Assembly (NCBI GenBank): GCA_964017045.1
Contig: OZ024809.1
Span: forward strand, 1,240,001 to 1,304,000
Source of the DNA: Omphiscola glabra
Taxonomy: Eukaryota > Mollusca > Gastropoda > Lymnaeidae
Direction of reading: 5' to 3'
DNA length: 64,000 nt
Below, piece by piece: positions 10,800-23,700 of the stretch. The notes under the pieces were generated by a model. The model was not told the origin of the DNA and ran no database searches. It worked only from the letters and a program-made list of their open reading frames with translations. A program made the translations under genes and the position numbers. Position 1 is the stretch's first letter. Every line of letters starts with the position of its first letter.

Positions 10800-13610
10800 A
10801 CAAATCAATACCATAGTTTAGTTAAGTTAGTTATAGCCTAAGTTAAAGGCCTGTTCAGACTCAGTTGATAGTTACACAATCACACCGTTTTAATCACTGT
10901 TGAAAACTTTTTAAAAAACTACTGGTACTAACAATGCTACTAAGTATCCCAAAGTTTACCCATCGCTCATAGTACCAGAGGCGTAGCGTAGGGGGGGCAG
11001 GGGGTACCGATGTACCTGGGTGCCAGCTAGTTAGGGGCGCCAAAATGTGCTTTGGTATTATTTTATTGATGAAAATAATGGGTTTGAGAGTTGAAAAAAA
11101 GGAAAAGAGGGCCCTTTAATTTTAAATGTAAAATGAATCTTGTCCCGAGGCGCCAAACACTCTGCATAGTACAGGCATAGGCTATAGTAGTATAGGCTAT
11201 AGTAGTATAGGCTATAGTAGTATAGGCTATAGCATAGATAAGATGACAGGCTAACATTCATTAACAAACAAGGCAGACACGACAAGTCAGACAAGGCTTT
11301 TGAAATTGAAAACTTGTTTTTGGGGTTTTTTTGTTGTATTTTTTAATTTTGTGGGGGAAGTTTTGAAGGCATACAGTTATTAAACTGTTAAGCCTAATTA
11401 AAAACCAATATTCAATATATTAAGATTTCTACTACACAATTTTTTTGTTCAACTACTTTCTGTGTAATACTCAGAATCATTTAGTTAACAATGCACACAT
11501 CTGCTTTGGGTGTGTCTATTATTGTGTGACCTTTGACCTATAACCAGCAGGAATGTTTTAAAATAAAGTAGGCCTATAAAACCATGGATAAATGGATAGG
11601 TTTAAAATAACATTTTTATAATAAACGCAAGCCTTGTAGGCTTCTGTTATTTATCCAAGTGTTAAGAAAGAGTTGCACTACTTCCTAAAAATCATAGTAG
11701 TAATTTCCCTTTAAATTTCAGTTATTCCTACTGTGTTGCTAACAATGATTGAGGTCAGTGGTTCTCCAAGTTGGGGAGGTGGTGGGTTTGTAAACACCAT
11801 TAAAATCCCCATCAACACCTCCTGATTTTTCATCTAGTTAGTTGACCTACTTGCCAGTTGACAGTTTGGTTAGTTGACCTACTTGCTAGTAGACTGTCTA
11901 GTTTAAGTAGTTGTTAGTTGGCCTACTTGCTTGTTGACTGTCCAGTTCTAGGATCTCAGTGTTGTCCCCTTGTGCTGCAATCAGTTATGGTGAATGGGCA
12001 GCAGACATCTAAGGTTGAAGCTGTTAAGCTTCTTCTTGTGGCATGAATAGCTGTTCCAGGTCTTACTAATGACATACAACTTATGCTAATGCCTTTATAC
12101 CATAAATTAAATATTCAGCATATGTTACATTGAGTCAGCCCCTCCTATATTTTAAAAAAAATTCTTTGAATAGCCATGAGAAAGGGAGATGGATAAAAAA
12201 TTTAAAAATATCTCTTCTTTCCCCCCCCCCCCTTTTTTTTTTTACACACAAACTGTGCAGGTAGAATCTGAAACAATTTTTTTTAATCTTAGAAAAAACG
12301 AGCCACTCAAGTTTAAGCCAACTCAGATTGTGTTTAATTTTAGCCTGACCAGCAAGTTGCTTCCACATTCAGTGATTCTCACATTTTGAAACTGTGTGTT
12401 TAAGTTATATCCTCAGATTTACCTTGACCAGTCATGTCTGATAACAGAACAGGTCAAAACTATCCCCACCATCCGCTCAACCCTCTTTCCATCAAACCTC
12501 TTACCCTTACAATACATCCATTCAACAACCACAAAAATGCTTTTTGAGAAACATTTGCATGTTAAAGGGAGGGAAGCCTTCAGACAAACAGCATTAGCTA
12601 CTGTTACCTGATGGAGGCTTCCTTTTATTATCCTCTCTCAAACAAATTTATTTTTCTTATAGATTTGAGGGTGAGGGGAGGGGGTGGAGAATATCATCAT
12701 GTTAATTAGCATTAGTTTTTTAAACACCTTTTGTAAAGACATCTTGTAGAAAGCCTCTATGTAATTTAAAGTCCTCAATATAATGAAGAAGAAGTCATTA
12801 CAGCATTGTGGCCTCTGTTCTACTTTAGTAACAATAGAAACAAAAAACCCTGTTGACCTGAATGAAGATTAAAAACAAACATCCCCCACTGTTCTGTCTT
12901 TTTGTATTCATGGCCTGTTGATCAATTATTTGTTTGTGTTACATGTCTTTCCATAGAGGAATACTATTTTTACTTTAATTTTATTTTACATTTAACAAAA
13001 AATTATTTTTTCTTTTAGTTAATAGGAAATAATTGAAAATGGAAAGAGAAGATTTTTTTTGTGGTTTTTTTTTAAACTTAAAAAAAAAAAATATTTAAAT
13101 ATAGCATACCATTTTACGGTACCCAAATTCCATTAAAAATCAACCTGTTGAATTAATCTAAAAATAGTACTGATAATTTTTTATGGTCAACAGCACTTGG
13201 ACTTTTTATCAAATCTAAGAAGTGGATCGTCACTTGTTGGTTTTTACAACCATTTGCTTAAAGATTAATTTCTATTTGTTCTTTCCGCAAGATTGATATA
13301 TATATAATTTTTTATAGAGCTTTTTAAATTATTCTTTGTTTAATTTCTTATTTTTATTTTACATTAATTTTTTTTAATCCATATCATTAAATTGGTGAGC
13401 ATGCAGCATATGTTTGGTTTCATGACTCATTCCTCAACATTGATAAATTCAAGCACTTATACAGCAGTTCTAATGTTGTACATTAACATTAGACTATGGG
13501 ACCAGTGTTGCTTGAGTATGAGTTAAAGTTAAAACTTTGAATGACTTTAGTGGTAATTATTTTTATATTTCATACCAAGATTCAATTAAAATTTATTCTA
13601 GTGTAAGGGT
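10800..13610. other. Large first intron of the calpain gene, mostly unique AT-rich DNA
   Basis: No gene supported. Small repeats include five copies of a 15-bp unit AGGCTATAGTAGTAT at 11164-11235 and an imperfect TTAGTTGACCTACTTGC-type repeat at 11836-11945. A C/T homopolymer tract lies at 12220-12243. Otherwise it is low-complexity AT-rich DNA. Confidence 0.6.
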
Positions 13611-13624
13611 TTAATGAAACTGGG

Positions 13625-13835
13625 ACAAACTAGATCAGTAGAACTAACTACTAGATCAATAGGACTAACATCTAGATCAATAGGACTAACAACTAGATCA
13701 ATAGGACTAACAACTAGATCAGTAGGACTAACAACTAGATCAGTAGGACTAGCAACTAGATCAGTAGGACTAACAACTAGATCAGTAGGACTAACAACTA
13801 GATCAGTAGGACTAACTAGATCAATAGGACTGATT
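13625..13835. repeat. 21-bp minisatellite, about 10 copies
   Basis: Tandem copies of a 21-bp unit containing AGTAGGACTAACAACTAGAT, with AATAGG and one GCAACT variant. It lies in the first calpain intron and gives a short Arg/Ser/Leu-rich open frame that is not coding. Confidence 0.92.
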
Positions 13836-14397
13836 GATCTAGAAGTAGAGATGGTGTTAAAGTGATATCCTTGATAGATTTTAATTTTATTTAGAGTTAT
13901 AAAAAAACTTCCTTCATTGGTTCTTATTTTGCAAGATTATTATCATTGTTGCAACATCCAATAACATCAAGTGTATTTATAAGTTGCATATTGGTCATTA
14001 ATTTATTGTGTTATTATATGCACTACATATGATTATATTGATATTTCACTGTAATAAGTATGGTTCCAACATGTTATTGAGGCATCATTTGCCTTGCTAC
14101 CACATATATTCTATTGTTGTTGTATGTAGAACCACAAGCTTACACCCACACAGAGCAATCACAACCCCACACAGAGCAATCACACACCCACACAGAACAA
14201 TGACAAATTGTAGTACTTTGACAGTAATAATTTAATTCAAGACATTGATTTGGGACGAATGCTATGTTCTATGCCTGGGCTCCACATCTGTCCTCAGACT
14301 AAAGCTATTTACCACACAGCTGTTCCCTGATCTCAACTTGGTCACTCTACTGAAATTGATAATGGATAGATTTTTTGTAAATGTTTGTGGGTTAGTA

Positions 14398-14472
14398 GTG
14401 GGGGAGTGATGGGGCATTGGGGGAGTAGTGGGGCATTGGGGGAGTAGTGGGGCATTGGGGGAGTGATGGGGT
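14398..14472. repeat. 19-bp G-rich repeat, 4 copies
   Basis: Four copies of GGGGCATTGGGGGAGTAGT with a GTGATG variant. It sits about 110 bp upstream of the acceptor of the first calpain coding exon. G-runs in every unit could allow G-quadruplex formation on the + strand. A small CCACACAGAGCAATCACA-type repeat lies at 14148-14205. Confidence 0.8.
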
Positions 14473-14710
14473 GTACAAATGTTTAGCTCTACATGCAGAC
14501 TGAAGGTGTGGTGTACTATAGTGCAAATAACAGTTATTGTATGTAAATATAAAACTGAGACTTACTTTTGCTTTGTCTATTTTCCCTAGGTTTCTTTTCT
14601 GTGGTAGTTCAGTAGAGAAGCTCATTCCAGTAATTAGTTAGAAACACATCACTAAAGACCTCATTAGAGTACTTTTAGAATCACATCAAGGGTCGCTCAT
14701 CTCATCCATT

Positions 14711-17700
14711 ATGGTGTTTTTTGATTCTGTGAAGAAGTACAAAAACCAAGACTACAGCAAATTGAAGAAAGAATGTAAGTCCAAAGGAACGCTATTTATA
14801 GACACAGAATTCCCACCAGATGAACGATCCCTCTCCAAAACTCCTGGCAAGTTTGGAAATATTGTCTGGAAAAGACCAAAGGTAGATTTTGTCAAACTGT
14901 ATTATATGCTGAGTTGTTGAGGGACAAATGTAAAAAAAAATATTATTTGTGATATTTTAACTATTTAAAGCTCCAAAGAGAGAGGATTATAACTCCAAAG
15001 AGAACGGATTATGAGAGAAATCTCAGATATAAATTCATGTTCCCCATATGACAACAAACAATTAAATACTGAGTCATCCCTTCCTTTGCAGCCCCTCCCA
15101 CAATTATTTCATAAATAAATGTAGACAAACATTAAGGTTATCCTTTGAACTGGAGTCACCACTGACACTGCTTAGTTTGTCAATTGACTGAAACTGAATG
15201 TTTTGCTTTGAAATGTCTTTAACACAGACTGGTGTCTTAATACTTGGAGTCTATCAAATTTGCCAGGTATTTTATTGATTGACCTGTACGTACACTACAA
15301 AATCCCCACTCACCAAACCAGTTTTTATCAGACCCATTGATCATTCCAGGCTGTCTAACAGGGGACACAAATACTGGTACTATCAAGGGGACACAAATAT
15401 CCTTTCTATCAAGGGGATACAAATATCAGTTCTATCAAGGGAACACAAATACCAGTTCTATAAGCCAGACAAAATTATGCAGTTGAAGAGTTGTTTTATT
15501 CTCATAACACATTGGTGTATGCGGTAGTTATAATACTTGTTACAATATTATTTACTGTTGAGAGAAGGTTGAATTTGTTATTTAACAAAGGACTGAGAAA
15601 AACAGTATGCAAAGAAAACAATACCAAAGCGAGTCATGCTAACAATATTCAATGTAATTTTACTATTAAATTTCTATAAAAAATATTACTTCAAATATAT
15701 AGAAATTAAAAAACTGGATCAACGTATGGCACGGCAAGGGAAAAGTTACAATTTTCAAATAATGAAAATATTATTTTACACACATACAACACACATACAC
15801 TTAAAGAGTTGAATATTGCGATTATATGTCTCCTATATGTTAGGAAATATAGTAAAAAATCTCTTTCCCTCTTTCTCTACCAAGAAAGTCACTGACCTAC
15901 ATTTGGGGAAATATCAAGAGGATTTGGAAAAGAAATTCTAGAAATTCTTCACCTCATAGCATTCTTTAGAACTAATAGAATGCAATCAAACGTAATCAAC
16001 CTTTTCATAATCAAGGGAAGGGTGCCTAAAGAATGGCACAGCACATTTACTTGCTGATGTCAATATCAAAACAAATAAAGGGGAGACAAGTGGTGGTGGC
16101 TAAAATTAGGCCACGACATACGCCATAGCAAATGTGAAAAACTGAAATACTCAACGAGATTAGCTCATATTTTATAAGAAATATTTTTGTTCCAGTAACA
16201 TTCTCTCCCCTGTCAGACTTACAATCCAACTAACATTCTCTCCCCATCATACTTAACAAGTCAACTATTTTTTCCCTTACAGCAAATCTGCAGTGACCCG
16301 AAACTGTTTGTTGAAGGAGCCAGTTCTGGAGATGTCTCACAGGGAAAATTGGGCAACTGCTGGTTCGTTGCTGCGTCATCTTGTTTGGCTTCCTTCAAAG
16401 AAATTTGGTATAAGGTAGATAGAACCCTCCGGGCTACTTCCAAATATTTGATAAGTATATGTCTTGGTGGGGTCCTGATGTGTGTGTTTTTGTGGTCCTG
16501 ATAAAAAAATCTGTGAGAGTTTTGTTTTGGTCCTGATATATATGTGTGTTGTACCTAGTGACCTCTGTTGTACCTAGTGACCTCTGTTGTACCAAGTGAC
16601 CTGCTTTGTACCAAGTCACCTGTGTCATGCTTCTTAGTTATTGATTAAGTTATTGATTTAATTTTTTTTTCTTTTTGGTTTACCAGAACTACTTGTTGTA
16701 CTACAATTATCCCATGTTAGAATTAAAAAGATGCTGTTGAATTCACAACAAAAGCTATTGAAAAAAACCAAAACTTAATATTGTAACCCAAGTCCCATTT
16801 TTCATATTACACTGACCAAGGGTATCAGGATAAGGTAAGTCTATGTCAATTCTTTGTATGTTCCAACATCAGGATTTGTTAGAAATATAAGCCTGGATAG
16901 AGATATGATATTATTCACCAACAGTGTTGCTTATTGTTATCCTTGTAGTAGAAATTTGAATTGAAGATTTACAAATCACCATTGTGAACAGAAAGTTCCC
17001 ATGCTTATCTCCTTTGCAGGTGATACCAGACGCCAAACTCCAGGAGTGGGACCCGCAGAAACCAGATAACTACCAGGGCATCTTCAAGTTCCAGTTCTGG
17101 CGTTATGGAGAGTGGACGGAGGTGGTCATTGATGACTTCCTGCCTACTGTCAATGACCAGCTGGTGTTTATTCACTCACAAAGTCGAAATGAGTTCTGGT
17201 CAGCACTTTTGGAAAAGGCTTATGCCAAGTGAGTTTCTAATCTTGATATTTCTTGTCACCTTAGCTCTTGTCATTGTCAGATTGCAACAGATGTTTTAGA
17301 TAATAATATTTAAATTGCATAATTGTGTTAACCTTTTCAAAACCTGTAGCTCACTAATCCAGTCCTGGCGTTAGTTTCGGTTTTGCCATTTAAAATAACA
17401 AAAGACAGACCAAGATGGGAGACCAATAAATGAGCTTGCTGGAAAATCTACAGTCATATTGAACATCTCGGTAGTAATCATTTGTTTATGGTTGCTTATT
17501 TTCTGAACATCGTTTTCTTGTGTGGTCAAGAAGTTCTACATTGCCAGGTGGACATTTAAGAATTTGTACAATCCAAATACTTTGATATAGTTTGATATTT
17601 AAGAATGTATACAACCCAAGTACTTTGATATAGTTTAGCGGCTGTAGAGGAATGAGATAAACTACTTATTGATGAGTTCTGAGAGTAGAAAAATAATTGA

Positions 17701-20700
17701 CTTCCTTAATCTCCATTACACCAGGTTGTTTGGTACTTATGAGGCTCTTGATGGGGGTGAGCTCAGCGAGGCCCTGGAAGATTTTACAGGTGGTGTTTCT
17801 GACACCCTGGATATGATCAAGATGGAAGTGGCCATCAAACCAGAGGAGAGAGTCGCCTTGTTTGCTCGTATGCTGAAAGAAAAGGACAGGAAGTCTTTGA
17901 TGGCGGCCTCCATTCCAGTATGTCAGCGGTTCTCAACCTGAGGGGTCGCAATACCCTTTCACAGGGGTCGCCTAAGACCATCTGAAAACACATATACTCT
18001 ACAGTTATAAAGTATCAACGAAAATAATTTTGTGGCTGGGGGTCGCCACAACATGAGGAACTGTATTAATGGGTCGCGGCATTAGAAAGGTTGAGAACCA
18101 CTGCAGTATGTGATATTTAATAGAAAGTTTTATGTCAAAAGTACTAGTCTCACAAATGAATTTAAAGTTTCAAAAAGTAGGTTTCAAATTATTTCTGGGC
18201 GTTCACATTTTTAAAATTATATTTTAATTGAAGTTCTAACATAGATCACGTTTATCATAGGTATGAGTTAAAAAATTAGAAACCCTAAAATTACTTTTAA
18301 ATTCACTCTCATGTCCCCTATCTAGGCCACATCAGCAGAAGACATGGAAGCAACTACAGAGATTGGTCTGGTCAAAGGTCATGCTTATGGCATTACATCA
18401 GTGAAAAATGTACATCTGGAAGGTTCGGGGCTGTTTGGCTTGTTTAACAGAGAAAAATTGCCGATGATCCGACTACGAAATCCGTGGGGTCAAGGAGAAT
18501 GGAAGGGGGCCTTCAGTGACGGGTAACAATATTTTTTAAATGATCTTTTTTTATATAGAACCATTCTTGTTTGATATAGAACCATTCTTGTTTGATATAG
18601 AACCATTATTTTTTCTTTAAATTGTATCCACACTTTGGCTGTTGATTGTTCAACTTAAATAAAAATTAATATGTACATTATTACAAGGGAGAGTTAATTT
18701 AATTTTGAACAAATTTGACCAGATCCACAGAATGGAATAAAATCAGCTCCTCTGACAGACAGAAAATCGGGCTGACTTTTGAAGAAGACGGAGAATTCTG
18801 GTGAGTCTTAGAAACACATTCTTTCGTTGAATTGATTCTTTTGTCACATTTTGTGGGAGGCTTCTCACTTTTATCTCATTCATGAGAATTATCATTTCTG
18901 TGAGTTTTCATGTCCCTGTTTGGTCATTAGTGTGTGTCAACTGTAAACCTAAAGAATTTACACTGCCCTTGACTGGCTCAAATAATTTGTATTATAGAAA
19001 ACAAGCAATGGTCACAAATGATTCCTTTGTTAGAAGATCCATTTAAATGTTTACATATTTTCATGACTGCTTGACTGACATATTTTCATAAATTTAATCT
19101 GCTTTTTGGCACTTTATCTCCACATGGTATGAATCAAATACTCTCTTACTAATGTTTCTCAATTTCCCGTTTTTTTTTCCTTAGATTTTATGTATCCCTA
19201 AACTAATTAATTAAGATTCTCTATCTTATTTTTCACAGTACCAATATTTATATTCTTTCACTTCCTGTGATCCTACTTCCAGCAACAAAAGGAAATCTCT
19301 TAAGTTTTTTTTACTGTGCTCTGTTACTTGTCATACATCTTTTTGTCTTGTCTGCTGATGAAGGCTCTACACCGAAACGTCCAAATCTTTTGTCCTGTCT
19401 ATGAATTCAAGTTTAGCATACCTTGTCCTTTTATTTCATATTTTCATGACTGCTTGACTGGCAGATTCCAGCGTTAGTTTGTCATTTTTAAGGTGCGATG
19501 GGAAATTATTTTGTTCCTAATTTTTAAATTTTTTTAGGATGACGTTTGAGGACTACTGTAAATATTTTATTCAGACTTGCATCTGTCGTGTGGTGAACAC
19601 TTCCTATCTCAGCCTCTCGAAGACATGGCATGAAGGGCTCTCGCACGGAGCGTGGAAGTTACCAGATCGGGCAGGAGGTTGTCCCAACAATAAAGACACC
19701 TTCTTAAAAAATCCACAGGTGGGGAAAATTTGATAATTTCTTGGTAGCATAAACATGAAATAAAGTTTTCAGTACATTCTTTTTCACACACATTAAACGT
19801 TAATGTTATTTGAAGTTTTTGTTTGTGCTTGTTACAATCTCAGTTCATGTTCGACGTTGGTGAAGATGGAGACGAGTGCATGGTTCAGTTGATGCAGAAA
19901 GCAAGCAGAGACAAAGAGAATGTAACAATTGGATTCACAATTCTGAAGGTGAGTCATGTTCTTTACTTCTTTGGATTCATTTGAGGCATTTCTTTAATCT
20001 TATTTTTTTTCACAAATTACATTATATGTCTAGAAAATTGTGGATGGGTCAAGTCGAAATTTTACGGACATTTTGTCTCCGCCAAAAACAGAAATTAATT
20101 AGGCTTTTTGTCTTTTTTTAATTTTCAACACCTTCAAATGTATGGACCCCATGAGAAAACTGTCTTGCCACCTGTTGTCTCGAGCCACCTGTTGTCTTGA
20201 GCCATCTGGTGTCTTGAACCACCTATTGTCTTGAGCCATATGGTGTCTCGAGCCACCTGTTGTCTTGAGCCACCTGTTGTCTTGAGTCACCTGTTGTCTT
20301 GAGCCACCTGTTGTCTTGAGCCACCTGTTGTCTTGAGCCACCTGTTGTCTTTGGCCACCTGTGCCTTTGGCCACCTGTTGCCTTGAGCCACCTGTTGCCT
20401 TGAGCCACCTGTTGTCTCGAGCCACCTGTTGTCTTGAGCCACCTGTTGTCTTGAGCCATCTGGTGTCTTGAACCACCTATTGTCTTGAGCCATATGGTGT
20501 CTCAAGCCACCTGTTGTCTTGAGCCACCTGTTGTCTTGAGCCACCTGTTGTCTTGAGCCACCTGTTGTCTTGAGCCACCCATTGTCTTTGGCCACCTGTT
20601 GTCTTGAGCCACCTGTTGTCTTGAGCCACCTGTTGTCTGAGCCACCAGTTGTCTTTGGCCACCTGTTGTCTTGAGCCACCCGTTGTCTTGAGCCACCCAT

Positions 20701-23700
20701 TGTCTTTGGCCACCTGTTGTCTTTGGCCACCTGTTGCCTTGAGCCACCTGTTGCCTTGAGCCACCTATTGTCTTGAGTCACCTGTTGTCTTGAGCCACAC
20801 ATTGTCTTTGGCCACCTGTTGTCTTGAGTCACCTGTTGTCTTGAGCCACACATTGTCTTTGGCCACCTGTTGTCTTGAGCCACCCATTGTCTTTAGCCAC
20901 CTGTTGTCTTGAGCCACCAGTTGTCTCGAGGTAATTTAATTCATAACATAGATTTGTGTTTGTTTAACATTTAATTATTTTTTTTAATTTCAAATGTATG
21001 GACCCCATGAGAAAACTGTCTAGCCACCTGTTGTCTCGAGCCACCGGTTGTCTCGAGCCACCTGTTGTCTTGAGCCACCTGTTGTCTCGAGCCACCTGTT
21101 GTCTCGAGCCACCTGTTGTCTCAAGCCATCTGGTGTCTTGAGCCACCTATTGTCTTGAGCCACCTGTTGTCTTGAGCCATCTGGTGTCTTGAACCACCTG
21201 TTGTCTTGAGCCATGTGGTGTCTTGAGCCATATGGTGTCTTGAGCCACCTGTTGTCTTGAGCCACCTGTTGTCTTGAGTCACCTGTTGTCTTGAGTCACC
21301 TGTTGTCTTGAGTCACCTGTTGTCTTGAGCCACCCGTTGTCTTGAGCCACCTGTTGCCTTTGGCCACCTGTTGCCTTGAGCCACCTGTTGCCTTGAGCCA
21401 CCTATTGTCTTGAGTCACCTGTTGTCTTGAGCCACCCATTGTCTTTGGCCACCTGTTGTCTTGAGCCACCTGTTGCCTTTGGTCACCTGTTGTCTTGAGC
21501 CACCCGTTGTCTTTGGCCACCTGTTGTCTTGAGCCACCTGTTGTCTTGAGCCACCCATTGTCTTTAGCCACCTGTTGTCTTGAGCCACCAGTTGTCTCGA
21601 GGTAATTTAATTCATAACATAGATTTGTGTTTGTTTAACATTTAATTATTTTTTATTAATTTGCATTCTAAAATTAGGTGGAGCTGAACAGAGAGTATCG
21701 GTTACATGACCTCTTCTTGCAAGAAAAGGTCACCTCCACTGTCTACAGAAACAGTAGATCAATATTTCTACGTCATGGACCAATGAAAAAAGGGCGTTAT
21801 GTTGTTATACCTTCAACCTTTGACCCCAATGTTGAAGCCAACTATTTGTTCAGAGTTTACACAAGCACTTTTAACAATTTCAAGTAAAGATATATATAGA
21901 TTTTTATATTTGTAAAGTAATTTTTTTATTTTTATATAATAAAAGTATGTGCAGACTTTGTTAAATGTGCTCCGTCTTCTTGGCACAGATGGTCCAAAAT
22001 GGCTCCTTCTCCAGAGGGTTAAAGTAAGAGGATGCTCAGTTGGGTACAGATGTTGTTAATAAGACACAACTGATCTATCTATTCGGTGGTAAATATAAAG
22101 ATTGGTGACCAGAAATACGCGCACACGATAAACGCGCACAGAAAATTCCGCAAAAACCCAGCTGCGCACAGGAAAACTGCGCACACCGACAGTTGCGCAC
22201 ACAGAAAACAGCGCACACCGACAAATGCGGACACCGAAAATTCCGCACATGGACAGTTGCGAACGTTGACAATAGCGAACACATACAAATGCGCAAATTT
22301 CTATGAAATTTAGGCTTAGTTAGTACTAGGAGTAGGAAGATTATTCATTTAAACTATAATTATTATTAATGAAACTAAAATAGGCTTAGTTATATACTAA
22401 GACGATTATTTGGCTAATGTTAACAGATATCACCCTGACTTCGTTAAAGATACATTTAGTTTAGGGTTCAGGTTAGGTTTAGGGATATATTTAGGGTTCA
22501 GGTTAGGGATACATTTAGGACATTTTTACATTATTTTTAAACATTTTATTCTTAATTTTACGATTCACTGCAATCAAGTTGGCAGCCATGGTAAAAAACG
22601 CGGTGATATCTCTCAACATTTACCGATTATTTTAAATTATAATTTTAATACTTCATTACGATGATATAGTCTATCATAGTTGTACTATAAAGGCCTACGT
22701 ACTAAGTGTTAATCGAATGGAGAATATAAATTCAAACGTTCATTGCCTACAGACGTCATTTTGCTTATTGTGACTATAATTTAATAATTTTAATTTAAAA
22801 GTAATATTTTCCACACCGTTATCAGACTCTTAACTCGCCTTATACTTATAATAACTTATACTTATATCAGTAATCTTTTTAATACCCGGTATTTAAATAT
22901 CTTTTACAGGAGAATTAGCCCACTGTCAATGAAATATTTAAAAAAAATAATTCTTCTTTGCCACATAGAAATTTAACTTTTGCTGCAATAAATCTATTGT
23001 TACCTATATAATTACTATTATTATTATTATTATATTTGTGTATAGTTTTAATTTTATAAATCATAAATAAGATGACCCAATTATTTTTTAATTATTCGTC
23101 TTTAAAAGGATTCTTTAATAATTATTTCTAATCCCAGCCACTTATTATCCTTATAATTGCCGACTTGTCTTTTAAGCTGACAACCAACTACAACCTTTTC
23201 AACTCTTTAATGAAATTTTAATTACATTGTACGATTCCAATTGTGCGCAAATGTATGTGTTTGCTATTGTCAATGTTCGTAACTGTCTGTGTTCGGAATT
23301 TTCGGTGTCCGCATTTGTCATGTGCGCAGTTTTCCTGTGCGCAGCTATGTCTTTGCGGAATTTTCTGTGCGCGTTTGTCATGTGCGCGTTTTTCATGGAA
23401 CCATAAAGATTGTATCATGAGGTGGACTTCAATTTAACCAATATTTAACTCTGATTGCACAGAGAACTGACAAAGGAGAAGCCAGTGAAAAGTTGGTACA
23501 ACTGCTGTGGTAAAGCTCCTGTCATGGTCACTCAGGTGAAGGTCGTTAGAGCCAATGGACTCGAGAAACAAGACAGAACAGGAGGTGAGTCATTCTAACA
23601 AGCATCCATTTCATTAGAGCTGCAGCTCAGACTCCTTTTGTCAAATGCTTAACTTTGTCTACCTTACAACCAATGGCTTCAAATTCATAGATTATTATCC

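Noticed and set aside
20099..21571. Several Trp/Gln/Asp-rich - strand open frames
   Set aside because: Produced by the 17-bp array in CAPN5 intron 8.
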